This document shows, piece after piece, positions 26,916 to 35,613 of a stretch of DNA of 64,000 nucleotides (its first letter is position 1; every line of letters starts with the position of its first letter). The DNA is from Clostridia bacterium (GTDB taxonomy: Bacteria > Bacillota > Clostridia > Oscillospirales > CAG-382), in the NCBI GenBank assembly GCA_017397955.1, contig JAFQHL010000031.1:16596-80595 (forward strand), in the 5' to 3' direction. Below the pieces are notes generated by a model. The model saw only the letters and a program-made list of their open reading frames with translations, did no database searches and was not told where the DNA came from. Position numbers and translations under genes: made by a program.

Positions 26916-26942
26916 AACTACCGCCCCTTTCTTTAATACATT

Positions 26943-27725
26943 TTAATATCCGCTTTTAAACTCAATATTATCCGCGGTCATTTCTTTTATTCGTTCTTCA
27001 AGCTCTTCTTTGTTGTAAAAAACACGGTTAAGATACAATCCTTCCGCAGGTGCTGTAGGCCCCGCATCCTTCCTGTTACAGCTTTCAAGAGCTGTTTTTA
27101 TATTGGTCTTTTTTAATAAAGTGCCTACCATAATCCGCACCATGTTATAAAGAAACCCGTCAGCCGCCGTGTAAATACAAATGTAATCGCCGCGGCGCAC
27201 TACTCTAAAATAATACAAAGTTCGCACCGTGTCTTTGATTTTACTGCCCGCCGACATAAAGGCACCGAAATCGTGCTTGCCTTCAAAGGCGCGCCCTCTG
27301 GCATCTGCCTCTTTTTCGTCAATAGGGAAGGGGTACAGATGCACAAGCCCCCTTGTAAACGGATCCTTTATTCTGCTGTTCCGTATAACGTAAAGATATT
27401 CCTTACCAAGTGCGCTGTATCTGGCGTGGAAATCGCTTTTTTCTATCCGTGCCGTGGTAACGCTAATGTCCTCCGGCAGGTGCATATTAAGTGCCAGCGG
27501 CAGTTTTTCCACAGCAATCTCTTTGGGGCTGTCTATGTGGCACACATAAGCCAGCGCGTGTACGCCGCCGTCGGTACGGCTGCAACCCGTAACATCGGGA
27601 CGGTAGCCAAACACCCGCTCTGCCGCATTTTGTATCAGCTCTTGCACGGCGGTAGCGTTTTTTTGCACCTGCCAGCCGCTGTAGCTGGTGCCTCTGTATG
27701 CCAAGGTCAATGCATATACAGGCAT
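26943..27725 (-). CDS. truA: tRNA pseudouridine synthase A
   Basis: 260 aa. It makes pseudouridine at tRNA positions 38-40. The N-terminal LAYRGTSYSGWQVQKNATAVQ, catalytic-Asp motif GCSRTDGGVHAL, FHARYSALGKEYLYVI and the C-terminal DGFLYNMVRIMVGTLL are all present. The ATG shares one base with the ecfT stop; the ecfA-ecfT-truA order is common in Firmicutes. Confidence 0.97.
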   Translation of the reverse strand: MPVYALTLAYRGTSYSGWQVQKNATAVQELIQNAAERVFGYRPDVTGCSRTDGGVHALAYVCHIDSPKEIAVEKLPLALNMHLPEDISVTTARIEKSDFHARYSALGKEYLYVIRNSRIKDPFTRGLVHLYPFPIDEKEADARGRAFEGKHDFGAFMSAGSKIKDTVRTLYYFRVVRRGDYICIYTAADGFLYNMVRIMVGTLLKKTNIKTALESCNRKDAGPTAPAEGLYLNRVFYNKEELEERIKEMTADNIEFKSGY

Positions 27726-28540
27726 TATACCGTCACCCCGTATCCGTTAATAAAGAATACGCCAATGCACACCCCAAGCATTACCGTAAAAAACACGTAG
27801 TCTCTAAAACAGCTTTCCATCTGCTTCATACGGGTTCTGCCCTCTCCGCCGTGGTAACAGCGACACTCCATTGCCTCCGCCAGCTCATCCGCGCGGCGGA
27901 AGGAGGACACAAACAGAGGTATAAGTATGGGTATAAGCGCCTTTGCACGCTTAATCAGTCCGCCGGATTCCATATCCGCACCTCTTGCCTTCTGTGCTGA
28001 CATAATCTTGTCGGTTTCTTCAATAAGCGTGGGGATAAACCTAAGCGCTATGGTCATCATCATAGCAAACTCGTGCACGGGCACTTTCAGCTTTTTAAGA
28101 GGAGAAAGCAGTCTTTCGATAGCGTCCGTCAAATCAAGCGGGGAAGTGGTGTAGGTCAGAATAACAAAACTGCCGCATACCAAGCAAATAAGGCGAATCA
28201 TCATAAAGCCGGCGTAAATCAGCCCCTCCTTGTAGATTTGGATAAAATACCAATCCACAAGCAAAGTTTCCCCGCTGTAAAAGAATATGTTCAGCACAGC
28301 GGTAAATATAAGAATAAATATTATCGCTTTAAGGTTTTTAAGCACTATCTTTACGGGTATGCGGGACAAAACCACAAGCACTGCCGTTACAGTCCCGATA
28401 AGCAAAAAGGAAAAGGCACTGTTTGCGGCTATAACGCCCACAATATACACAAGCAGTATAAGTATTTTAAACCGTGCATCGGTTTTGTGCAGTAAGGATT
28501 CTCCGGGGAAAAACTGCCCCAGCGTTACATCTCTAAGCAT
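27725..28540 (-). CDS. ecfT: Energy-coupling factor transporter membrane component
   Basis: 271 aa. T component that couples ATPase movement to interchangeable substrate-binding S subunits. Several membrane segments in residues 25-150 and near the C-terminus (VFFTVMLGVCIGVFFING). The two coupling-helix Ala-Arg-Gly motifs are represented by AQKARGADME and ADELAEAMECRCY. Genes for EcfA1 and EcfA2 lie directly upstream; truA follows. Confidence 0.93.
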   Translation of the reverse strand: MLRDVTLGQFFPGESLLHKTDARFKILILLVYIVGVIAANSAFSFLLIGTVTAVLVVLSRIPVKIVLKNLKAIIFILIFTAVLNIFFYSGETLLVDWYFIQIYKEGLIYAGFMMIRLICLVCGSFVILTYTTSPLDLTDAIERLLSPLKKLKVPVHEFAMMMTIALRFIPTLIEETDKIMSAQKARGADMESGGLIKRAKALIPILIPLFVSSFRRADELAEAMECRCYHGGEGRTRMKQMESCFRDYVFFTVMLGVCIGVFFINGYGVTV

Positions 28541-28553
28541 CTATAACTCCAAT

Positions 28554-29414
28554 TTATCTTGCTTTGTTTTCAAGTGTTTTCTTTAAGCGCTTAACACCCG
28601 CTTCTACCGTGTAAACATCGGTGTTATCAGCAAGTGCGCGTTTTGTAAGCTCTACAAACAGCTTTGTTACCTGCGGTAGGTCAAGGGATGCCTCAAATAG
28701 CTTTTCAGCATTGCTAAACACCTCGGCGGGTGTTCCTTGTAGGTGTACCTTCCCCTTGTCCAGCACCACTATATAGTCGCTGTACTTGGCAATATCTTCC
28801 ATACTGTGGGAGATTATTATCATAGTGCTTTTCTGTTTTCTTCTAAGCTCTAAAAGTCCGCCGATTATCTCCTCACGCCCTGCGGGGTCAAGGCCTGCTG
28901 CAGGCTCGTCAAGCACAAGCACTTCAGGGGTCATTGCCGCAACACCTGCTATGGCAACACGCCGTCTCTGACCGCCGGAAAGCTCAAAGGGTGATTTGTT
29001 CAGCACCTTGCCGTCAACACCACAAAACTCAGCGGCTTCCCTTACTGCTTTGTCAAGAGCTTCACCCTCCATACCCATGTTTTTCGGACCAAAGGAAATG
29101 TCCTTGTAAACGCTGTCCTCAAAAAGCTGATATTCGGGGTATTGGAATACAAGCCCTACACGAAAACGCACCTTGTTTATTTCTTTGGGGTTTTCCCATA
29201 TATCCTTGCCGCCCAGCAGAACAGTGCCCTCTGTGGGCTTGTTCAATCCGTTAAGTAGCATTGCAAGCGTGCTCTTGCCGCTACCCGTGTGACCTATAAT
29301 TCCCACAACACGGTCGTTGCCGAAATCTATACTTACATTGTCAAGTGCCTTTTTTTCAAAAGGCGTGCCGCTTCCGTATATTACAGAAACGTTTTTTACC
29401 TCTATAGAAGACAT
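28554..29414 (-). CDS. ecfA2: Energy-coupling factor ATPase 2
   Basis: 286 aa. ABC ATPase of the group II ECF transporter. Walker A GHTGSGKST, Q-loop VFQYPEYQLFEDSV, signature LSGGQRRRVAIAGVAA, Walker B VLVLDEPAAGLDP, and switch His in IIISHSMEDIA. The N-terminal IEVKNVSVIYGSGTPFEKKALDNV is typical of EcfA2 rather than EcfA1. It is seven bases from ecfA1 and 13 from ecfT. Confidence 0.95.
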   Translation of the reverse strand: MSSIEVKNVSVIYGSGTPFEKKALDNVSIDFGNDRVVGIIGHTGSGKSTLAMLLNGLNKPTEGTVLLGGKDIWENPKEINKVRFRVGLVFQYPEYQLFEDSVYKDISFGPKNMGMEGEALDKAVREAAEFCGVDGKVLNKSPFELSGGQRRRVAIAGVAAMTPEVLVLDEPAAGLDPAGREEIIGGLLELRRKQKSTMIIISHSMEDIAKYSDYIVVLDKGKVHLQGTPAEVFSNAEKLFEASLDLPQVTKLFVELTKRALADNTDVYTVEAGVKRLKKTLENKAR

Positions 29415-29421
29415 CTGTCAA

Positions 29422-30258
29422 TTATCCCTTTACAAGTTTCTCTATGGCGTCAGCCGCCTCCATAGTGTGCAGAATACCCTTCGGTAGTTTGTAGCCTAAG
29501 GCTATCAGCTCGTCACACAGCTCTGTTATCTGCGGGGTTGCAAGGTTTGCCGCCCTAAGCTTGTCGCCCTCGGCAAAAACCTCCTTAGGTGTGCCGTCCA
29601 TCAGTACCCGTCCGTTATCCAGCACTATAACGCGGTCAGCCTCCGCCGCCTCGTTCATATAGTGGGTTATGTTTATAACCGTCATGCCCTTCTCTTTATT
29701 GAGCCCTTTCATCCGCGCGGTGATATCCCGCCTGCCCAAAGGGTCAAGCATAGCCGTCGCCTCGTCAAATATTATACATTCGGGCATCATTGCCAACACA
29801 CCGGCAATGGCAACACGCTGTTTTTGACCGCCTGAAAGCTTATAAGTGGCGTGTTTTGCGTATTCGGTCATATCCACCGCCGCAAGACAATCGTCAACGG
29901 TCTTCCTTATCAGTGCGCTCTCCATCCCCAAGTTTTCAGGTGCAAAGGCAACGTCTTCTTCCACTACGCTGGCAACAAGCTGGTTATCGGGATTTTGAAA
30001 AATCATTCCACATTTCCTGCGTAGCTTAAAAAGCTCATCCTCATCTTTGGTGGAAAGCCCACCAACGGTAATATTGCCCGCATCCGGCATAAGCACACCG
30101 CATATAAGCTTTGCAAGTGTGCTCTTTCCGCTGCCGTTTCTGCCAAGCACTGCGGTGTAACTGCCTTTTTCAAAGCTTAAATCCAAATTGTCAAAAATTT
30201 TAGTGCCGCCTTCCTCGTCATAAGAGAAGGAAAGTCCTTTTATCTCAATATAAGACAT
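29422..30258 (-). CDS. ecfA1: Energy-coupling factor ATPase 1
   Basis: 278 aa from the ATG at 30258; the frame stays open to 30381 but that part overlaps the methyltransferase and lacks family similarity. Walker A GRNGSGKST, Q-loop IFQNPDNQLVASVVEEDVAF, signature LSGGQKQRVAIAGVLA, Walker B CIIFDEATAMLDP (Ala-Thr instead of Pro after Glu), switch His ITHYMNEA. It partners with ecfA2 and ecfT; no S-component gene is in the window, so this is a shared group II module. Confidence 0.95.
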   Translation of the reverse strand: MSYIEIKGLSFSYDEEGGTKIFDNLDLSFEKGSYTAVLGRNGSGKSTLAKLICGVLMPDAGNITVGGLSTKDEDELFKLRRKCGMIFQNPDNQLVASVVEEDVAFAPENLGMESALIRKTVDDCLAAVDMTEYAKHATYKLSGGQKQRVAIAGVLAMMPECIIFDEATAMLDPLGRRDITARMKGLNKEKGMTVINITHYMNEAAEADRVIVLDNGRVLMDGTPKEVFAEGDKLRAANLATPQITELCDELIALGYKLPKGILHTMEAADAIEKLVKG

Positions 30259-30265
30259 ATCAACC

Positions 30266-31123
30266 TCAAACCGTCCAACGGCTGGAAGCACCGCAAGGCA
30301 GACAAAGTCCGCTTTTAACAACGGGCAACCCCAGCTCGTCGCTTTCAACCTTGCCGCCGAATTTGCGGGTAAGAGCATCACCCAATATATAACCGCAGGT
30401 AGAGGGAGAAAGCCCCGCCGTGTAGGAGTTTAACAAAACAAACAACGGGTCGTCGGAAAGCAGGGGGACCAAGTCGGCTACCAAACCGCACAAATCTTTC
30501 TCAAGTGACCACTTTTCGCCGTTGGGGCCTCTCCCGTAGGAGGGCGGGTCAAGTATAATCGCATCATATTTGTTGCCCCTGCGTATTTCACGGTGCACAA
30601 ACTTAAAGCAGTCATCAACAATGTATCTTATGCCGTCGGGACGCACGCCGCTGAGTGCCGCGTTGGTCTTTGCGCGGGCAACCATCCCCTTGGAGGCATC
30701 AACATGGCAGACAAAAGCACCTGCCAACGCCGCAGCAACGGAGGCTCCACCTGTGTAGGCAAACAGGTTAAGCAACTTTATGGGTCTGCCGCTTTTTCTT
30801 ATGAGGGAGCTGAACCAATCCCAATTTGCCGCCTGTTCGGGGAACACACCCGTGTGCTTAAAGCCCATGGGAGATACGGAAAACCTAATGTCACCATAGC
30901 TTATCTCCCATTCCTCGGGCATATTCTTTTTAACCCAACTGCCGCCGCCACCGGAAGAACGGCTGTAGATGCCGTGGGCTTTGGTCCATTCCGCACCTTC
31001 GCCGCCGCCCCATATCACCTGTGGGTCGGGACGTACAAGCACATAGTCGCCCCATTTCTCAAGGCGTTTTCCGCCGCCGGCGTCTATCAAGGTATAGTCT
31101 TTCCATTCAAAGGCTATAAACAT
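30266..31123 (-). CDS. Class I SAM-dependent methyltransferase (RlmI/COG1092-like)
   Basis: 285 aa. Similar to the catalytic part of 23S rRNA cytosine methyltransferases of the RlmI group: FKHTGVFPEQAANWDW, motif I LLNLFAYTGGASVAAALAG, acidic VCHVDASKG, and DDCFKFV followed by the catalytic-type IILDPPSYGRGPNGEKW. It lacks a clear N-terminal PUA domain, so the substrate (rRNA or other) is uncertain. It sits between ruvB (18 bases) and ecfA1 (7 bases). Confidence 0.8.
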   Translation of the reverse strand: MFIAFEWKDYTLIDAGGGKRLEKWGDYVLVRPDPQVIWGGGEGAEWTKAHGIYSRSSGGGGSWVKKNMPEEWEISYGDIRFSVSPMGFKHTGVFPEQAANWDWFSSLIRKSGRPIKLLNLFAYTGGASVAAALAGAFVCHVDASKGMVARAKTNAALSGVRPDGIRYIVDDCFKFVHREIRRGNKYDAIILDPPSYGRGPNGEKWSLEKDLCGLVADLVPLLSDDPLFVLLNSYTAGLSPSTCGYILGDALTRKFGGKVESDELGLPVVKSGLCLPCGASSRWTV

Positions 31124-31141
31124 AAGGTATCCCCTTTATAA

Positions 31142-32209
31142 TCAATCGTCAAAAAATTTAGTCTGCTCAGCAGTGCCCTTGGGTGCAACAAGCCCCAAAT
31201 GGCGGTATGCACCCGCCGTGGCACAGCGCCCTCTGGGTGTGCGGTTTATAAACCCAAGCTGAAGCAGGTACGGCTCGTAAACGTCCTCAAGGGTAACAGC
31301 TTCTTCGCCCGTTACCGCCGCCAGCGTTTCCAACCCCACAGGCCCGCCGCCGAAATGCTTTATTATGGCGGTAAGCATCCGCCTGTCCGTGCTGTCAAGG
31401 CCTAGTTCATCAATATCAAGACTGCCCAGTGCTCTGTCCGCTATGGCGCGGTCTATAATCCCGTCGCCAATAATCTGTGCAAAGTCACGGACACGCTTCA
31501 GCAATCGGTTGGCTATACGGGGTGTCCCGCGGGAGCGGCTCGCTATCTCCAGCGCGCCGTCGCGGGATATCTCTATCCCCAAAATCCCCGCACTGCGGGT
31601 AACTATTTGCCCTAGCTCCTCGGGTGTATACATTTCCAAACGGAACAGCATACCGAACCTGTCACGGAGAGGGGAGGAAAGCTGTCCCGCCCGCGTGGTC
31701 GCACCGATAAGCGTAAAAGGCTTAAGCGGTATGCGTATGCTCCTTGCCGCCGGCCCCTTGCCCATCATCAGGTCAAGGGCATAATCCTCCATTGCGGAGT
31801 AAAGTACCTCTTCCACCTGACGGGGCAGGCGGTGTATTTCGTCTATAAACAGTATGTCGTTTTTACCAAGAGTGGTAAGCAGTGCCGCCAAATCGCGGCT
31901 TTTTTCTATTGCAGGACCGGAGGTAACCTTAAGGTTTACCCCAAGCTCCTCGGCAATAATCATGGAAAGTGTGGTTTTACCCAAGCCGGGCGGGCCGTGC
32001 AACAGCACATGGTCAAGGCTGTCCCCACGCTCCTTTGCCGCGGCTATAAATACCGACAAATTCTCTTTTACCTTTTCCTGCCCCACATAGTCTTCAATAC
32101 ACTTGGGGCGCAGGGAATTTTCGTTTTCCGCATCCTCAGCGGAATATCCGCTGTCCATTATACGGCTTTCATAGTCAAATTCATACTCACTGCCTGTGTT
32201 AAGCGGCAT
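31142..32209 (-). CDS. ruvB: Holliday junction branch-migration ATPase RuvB
   Basis: 355 aa. Hexameric AAA+ motor that drives branch migration with Ruv[20 protein letters not shown] at the front, Walker [12 protein letters not shown], Walker [16 protein letters not shown], sensor [18 protein letters not shown], and a C-terminal winged helix ([37 protein letters not shown]). The acidic N-terminal extension of ~20 residues is not conserved. It follows ruvA by 27 bases. Confidence 0.97.
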   Translation of the reverse strand: MPLNTGSEYEFDYESRIMDSGYSAEDAENENSLRPKCIEDYVGQEKVKENLSVFIAAAKERGDSLDHVLLHGPPGLGKTTLSMIIAEELGVNLKVTSGPAIEKSRDLAALLTTLGKNDILFIDEIHRLPRQVEEVLYSAMEDYALDLMMGKGPAARSIRIPLKPFTLIGATTRAGQLSSPLRDRFGMLFRLEMYTPEELGQIVTRSAGILGIEISRDGALEIASRSRGTPRIANRLLKRVRDFAQIIGDGIIDRAIADRALGSLDIDELGLDSTDRRMLTAIIKHFGGGPVGLETLAAVTGEEAVTLEDVYEPYLLQLGFINRTPRGRCATAGAYRHLGLVAPKGTAEQTKFFDD

Positions 32210-32236
32210 ACCCGCACCTCCTTTCGCAGTGCATCA

Positions 32237-32821
32237 CTATATCCTGTTAAGGCGTTTAAGCGCCTCACCTATCTTTTCTTCCAAGCTGAGATTTGCAGGC
32301 AGTCCCTTTAGGGCGTTTGTTGCCTCGTCCCTGCGGAATCCCAATACCGTAAGCGCATCCAGCGCGTCGGAATCCACATTCCCCGCTACGGGCGCGGATG
32401 CCTCGTCGCCTTCTATGGCGGTCAACTTACCCGAAAGCTCCAATATTATCTTTTGCGCCGTTTTCAATCCTACGCCCTGTGCGCGGCTTATGGCCTTTGC
32501 ATCACCCGCGTTAACGGCGGCGGTAAGGCTTTGCACCGTCAGCCCCGTAAGTATTGCACCTGCCGCTTTGGGTCCCACGCCGGAAACACCTATAAGCAGT
32601 TTGAAAAGCCCCAGTTCTTCCTCTGTGGAAAACCCGTAAAGCTCCATAACGTCCTCACGTACGTTAAGGTAGGTGTAAAGCAACACCTCTTTACCATAGT
32701 TTGAAGCAAGGTCACCGTAGGTGCTGCCGCTGACCCAGAGCTTGTAGCACACTCCATTGCAATCCACAGCGGCAAAATCCGTTGCAAGCTTTACCAGCTT
32801 ACCCTTTATATAGTAAAACAT
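32237..32821 (-). CDS. ruvA: Holliday junction-binding protein RuvA
   Basis: 194 aa. Tetramer that binds four-way junctions. OB-fold domain MFYYIKGKLVKLATDFAAVDCNGVCY, two HhH motifs (LIGVSGVGPKAAGAIL and AISRAQGVGLKTAQKIILEL), a flexible acidic linker (EGDEASAPVAG) and a RuvB-binding domain III (DALTVLGFRRDEATNAL). Three bases separate it from ruvC. Confidence 0.96.
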   Translation of the reverse strand: MFYYIKGKLVKLATDFAAVDCNGVCYKLWVSGSTYGDLASNYGKEVLLYTYLNVREDVMELYGFSTEEELGLFKLLIGVSGVGPKAAGAILTGLTVQSLTAAVNAGDAKAISRAQGVGLKTAQKIILELSGKLTAIEGDEASAPVAGNVDSDALDALTVLGFRRDEATNALKGLPANLSLEEKIGEALKRLNRI

Positions 32822-32824
32822 ATT

Positions 32825-33313
32825 CTATCTCCATCCGTAGTTATGGCTGACAAAGTTAGCGTGACAAATAGCTATTGCCAAGGCATCGGCAGTATCGTCG
32901 GGCTTGGGCACCTCATCAAGATGCAAAAGCAACTTGGTCATATACATAATCTGCCCCTTTTCTGCCCTGCCGTAGCCCACCAAATTTTGTTTGATCTGCA
33001 AGGGTGTATACTCATAGATATCCACACCGCACTGCTCTGCCGCCAACAGTATTGCGCCGCGGCACTGGGCAACGTCAATGGCGGTCTTTGCGTTTTTGTT
33101 AAAAAACAGCTCCTCTATCGCCACAACATCCGGCTTGTGCCGTTTCAGTATGGCAAGCACATCGTCATAAATCTGCCTTATGCGTTTCTCAAGAAGGGCA
33201 TGTGGCTTGGTGATAACGGCACCGTATTCCAAAGCTCTAAAGCTTCCGCCCTCGGCGGCAATAATGCCGTAGCCTACCGTGGCAAGTCCGGGGTCTATAC
33301 CCAAAATAACCAT
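32825..33313 (-). CDS. ruvC: Holliday junction resolvase RuvC
   Basis: 162 aa, RNase H fold, the nuclease that cuts junctions in the RuvABC complex. Catalytic acids are in LGIDPGLATVGYG (Asp7), AIEELFFNKN (Glu), and KPDDTADALAIAICH (two Asp). First gene of the 16-gene minus-strand run. Confidence 0.97.
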   Translation of the reverse strand: MVILGIDPGLATVGYGIIAAEGGSFRALEYGAVITKPHALLEKRIRQIYDDVLAILKRHKPDVVAIEELFFNKNAKTAIDVAQCRGAILLAAEQCGVDIYEYTPLQIKQNLVGYGRAEKGQIMYMTKLLLHLDEVPKPDDTADALAIAICHANFVSHNYGWR

Positions 33314-33364
33314 AAGAAATCACAGCACCCCACATTTCTCCGCATAATTATCCATATTCAGCTT

Positions 33365-33393
33365 ATTCTAGCACAATATTAAAATATAGTCAA
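33365..33393 (-). promoter_or_regulatory. Sigma-A promoter of ruvC and the following minus-strand run
   Basis: Minus strand: -35 TTGACT (33388-33393), 17 bases, -10 TAGAAT (33365-33370), about 45 bases before the ruvC ATG. Confidence 0.75.
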
Positions 33394-33442
33394 CATTAAA
33401 AAGCCATGCCGCGGTAAAAAAATTAAATTTGTAAAAAAGGTA

Positions 33443-33471
33443 TTGCCAAAACAGCTTTTTTATATTATTAT
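33443..33471 (+). promoter_or_regulatory. Sigma-A promoter of acpP
   Basis: -35 TTGCCA (33443-33448), 17 bases, -10 TATTAT (33466-33471). Confidence 0.75.
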
Positions 33472-33478
33472 ATTGTCG

Positions 33479-33493
33479 GTAGTTTAGGACTAC
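33479..33493. promoter_or_regulatory. Palindrome at the acpP transcription start
   Basis: GTAGT-TTAGG-ACTAC is a perfect 5-bp inverted repeat at about +1 of the acpP transcript. Its position suits an operator of a lipid-synthesis repressor. It resembles but does not match the FapR consensus (TTAGTA..TACTAA), so the regulator is not identified. Confidence 0.4.
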
Positions 33494-33528
33494 GTTCTCA
33501 AATATCAGAAATTTGGAGGTTTTTAAAC

Positions 33529-33762
33529 ATGAAAGAAAGAATAATTGAAGTGCTTGCAAAACAGCTTAGAATAGACCCTTCCGAGATCAATGAAAGCAGT
33601 AACATAATGGAAGATTTGGGTGCGGATTCTCTTGACCTTGTAGAAATACTTATGACTCTTGAGAGTGAAATGGGTATAGTTATTTCCGATGAAGATGCGC
33701 TTACGCTTAAGACCGTTGGTGACGTTGCCGTTTATCTTGAAAGAGTAACGGGCGACAAATAA
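33529..33762 (+). CDS. acpP: Acyl carrier protein
   Basis: 77 aa, acidic, four-helix carrier for fatty acid synthesis. The phosphopantetheine site is GADSLDLVEILM (Ser in DSL) in the middle of the protein. SD GGAGG stands before the ATG. The HAD phosphatase starts one base after its stop, so they are co-transcribed. No fab genes are adjacent. Confidence 0.96.
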   Translation: MKERIIEVLAKQLRIDPSEINESSNIMEDLGADSLDLVEILMTLESEMGIVISDEDALTLKTVGDVAVYLERVTGDK

Positions 33763-33763
33763 A

Positions 33764-34411
33764 ATGAGCTACAAAGGCGTTATTTTTGACCTTGACGGCA
33801 CATTGCTTGACACGCTGGGGGATATCTCCGGCGCTGTAAGCTATGCGCTTTCAAGGTTTTCTTTTCCTCCCATTGACAGGGAAGGTGTTCGCGCCCGTAT
33901 CGGTGACGGTGCGTATAAGCTTATGGAGCGTTGTTATCCCGCAGGCACAAGCGAGGAGGTTATTAACGATTCTCTTAAGTACTTTAGGGACTATTACAGA
34001 GAGCATCCCATTGTTACCACCTGCCCTTATGAGGGTATAGAAGCCGCCCTTGCCACCCTTAAACAGGCAGGCGTAAAAATGGCGGTTGCAAGCAACAAGG
34101 ACGATGTGTTGGTTAAGTATGTAATAGAGACCTTCTTCAAGGACACCTTCGTTGCCGCCTGCGGCGTTTCCGAAACCCGCCGCCGCAAGCCTTCTCCCGA
34201 TATTCCCGATGCCGCTCTTGAAGCCTTGGGGCTTAGCAAGGAAGAGGTGCTGTTTGTGGGGGATTCACTTACGGATAAGCAGACCGCACTATCCTGCGGC
34301 TTTGACTTTTTATTTGTACCGTGGGGCTACGGATATCCCGAAAAGATACTTCCTGCCACCACCGCAAAAAAAGCTGAGGATATAGTTAAAATTATCCTTG
34401 GTAACCCTTGA
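33764..34411 (+). CDS. HAD-family phosphatase (phosphoglycolate phosphatase-like)
   Basis: 215 aa. HAD motif I FDLDGTLLDT, motif II VASNKDDV, Lys in RRRKPSPDIPDAAL, motif III FVGDSLTDKQTA. A helical cap (residues ~15-80) places it in the subclass I group with Gph/PGP-type enzymes. The substrate cannot be predicted reliably. It is tightly coupled to acpP, which could point to a phosphopantetheine- or lipid-related substrate, but that is speculation. Confidence 0.88.
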   Translation: MSYKGVIFDLDGTLLDTLGDISGAVSYALSRFSFPPIDREGVRARIGDGAYKLMERCYPAGTSEEVINDSLKYFRDYYREHPIVTTCPYEGIEAALATLKQAGVKMAVASNKDDVLVKYVIETFFKDTFVAACGVSETRRRKPSPDIPDAALEALGLSKEEVLFVGDSLTDKQTALSCGFDFLFVPWGYGYPEKILPATTAKKAEDIVKIILGNP

Positions 34412-34436
34412 TTTTTCGGTAAATATAAAGTATAAT
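34408..34436 (+). promoter_or_regulatory. Sigma-A promoter of nagA
   Basis: -35 TTGATT (34408-34413, overlapping the upstream stop codon), 17 bases, -10 TATAAT (34431-34436). Confidence 0.8.
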
Positions 34437-34467
34437 GTTATATAATGGATTTATGTAAGGAGGATAT

Positions 34468-35613
34468 TTGGCTTTGAAGTTTATTAAAAACGCAAAAATA
34501 ATACTTAAAGACCGTATTGTAGAAGGCAAGGCGCTGGCTTATGACGAAAAAATAAGCGGCGTTGTTTCCGTAGATTCTATACCTGCCGATGCAGAGGTTA
34601 TAGACGCAAAGGGCGCGTATGTTGCTCCCGGCTTTATTGATATACATATCCACGGCTATCTGGGTGAGGATGCTTCCGACGGTAAGGCAGAAGGTATCCG
34701 TAAGATGGCAGAGGGTATTGTTAAAAACGGCGTTACAGGCTGGCTTCCCACTACCATGACCGTTTCCGTGGCAGAGCTTACCAAGGCTTTTGATACCATC
34801 GGCGCACTCAAAGAGGAAAGCAAGAGCTGGAACGGAGCTGCCATCCTCGGCGTTAACGCTGAAGGTCCTTATATAAACGCATCTAAAAAAGGCGCACAGG
34901 CAGAAGAACATATACTTACACCCACTGCAGACTTCTTTAAGAAGTACGGGGACCTTATAAAGATAGCCACAATGGCTCCCGAACAGGACACCGACTTTGC
35001 GGCAATAAGAGAGCTTAAGGCAGAGACAGGCATACTCATCTCTATGGGTCATACAGGCGCTACCTTTGAGCAGGCTATGGAAGCTATCGCCAACGGCGTA
35101 GGCCATGTTACCCATTTGTTTAATGCTCAGACTCCTCTTACCCACCGTGCACCCGGCGTTGTGGGCGCGGCTCTTACCGCTGATGTTTCCGTAGAGCTTA
35201 TCTGTGATACCTTCCATATCCACAGCGGTTTATTCTCCCTTATCGCAAAGGTTAAGGGCGATAAGCTTTGTCTTATAACCGACTGTACCCGTGCAGGCGG
35301 CATGCCTGACGGTGAGTACGATCTCGGCGGTCAGAAGTTCTATCTTAATGGCATCAAGTGTCTCCTTGAGGACGGCACTATTGCAGGCAGTGTGCTCAAG
35401 CTCAACGATGCCGTACGCAATGTGCTTGCCAATACCGACCTTCCTCTTTACGAGGTGGTTAACGCCGCATCCCTTAACCCCGCTACCGCTATCGGCGTGG
35501 CCGATAAGAAGGGCTCTATCGAAATCGGCAAGGATGCAGACCTTGTTATATTTGATGAAAACATAAATATACATAAAACAATTATAGGAGGCACAGTACG
35601 CTATGAAGCTTAA
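34468..35613 (+). CDS. nagA: N-acetylglucosamine-6-phosphate deacetylase
   Basis: 381 aa from a TTG at 34468 (SD AAGGAGG; a second TTG at 34474 is equally possible, no ATG is available). It removes acetate from GlcNAc-6-P in amino sugar recycling. Amidohydrolase fold with PGFIDIHIHGYLGEDAS, NAEGPYINASKKGAQ, the metal site ISMGHTGATFEQA and GVGHVTHLFNAQTPL, the substrate segment FHIHSGLFS, and catalytic Asp in LITDCTRAGGMPDG. Its 3' end overlaps the next (ROK-like) gene by 11 bases, which suggests a joint amino-sugar pathway. Confidence 0.95.
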   Translation: MALKFIKNAKIILKDRIVEGKALAYDEKISGVVSVDSIPADAEVIDAKGAYVAPGFIDIHIHGYLGEDASDGKAEGIRKMAEGIVKNGVTGWLPTTMTVSVAELTKAFDTIGALKEESKSWNGAAILGVNAEGPYINASKKGAQAEEHILTPTADFFKKYGDLIKIATMAPEQDTDFAAIRELKAETGILISMGHTGATFEQAMEAIANGVGHVTHLFNAQTPLTHRAPGVVGAALTADVSVELICDTFHIHSGLFSLIAKVKGDKLCLITDCTRAGGMPDGEYDLGGQKFYLNGIKCLLEDGTIAGSVLKLNDAVRNVLANTDLPLYEVVNAASLNPATAIGVADKKGSIEIGKDADLVIFDENINIHKTIIGGTVRYEA

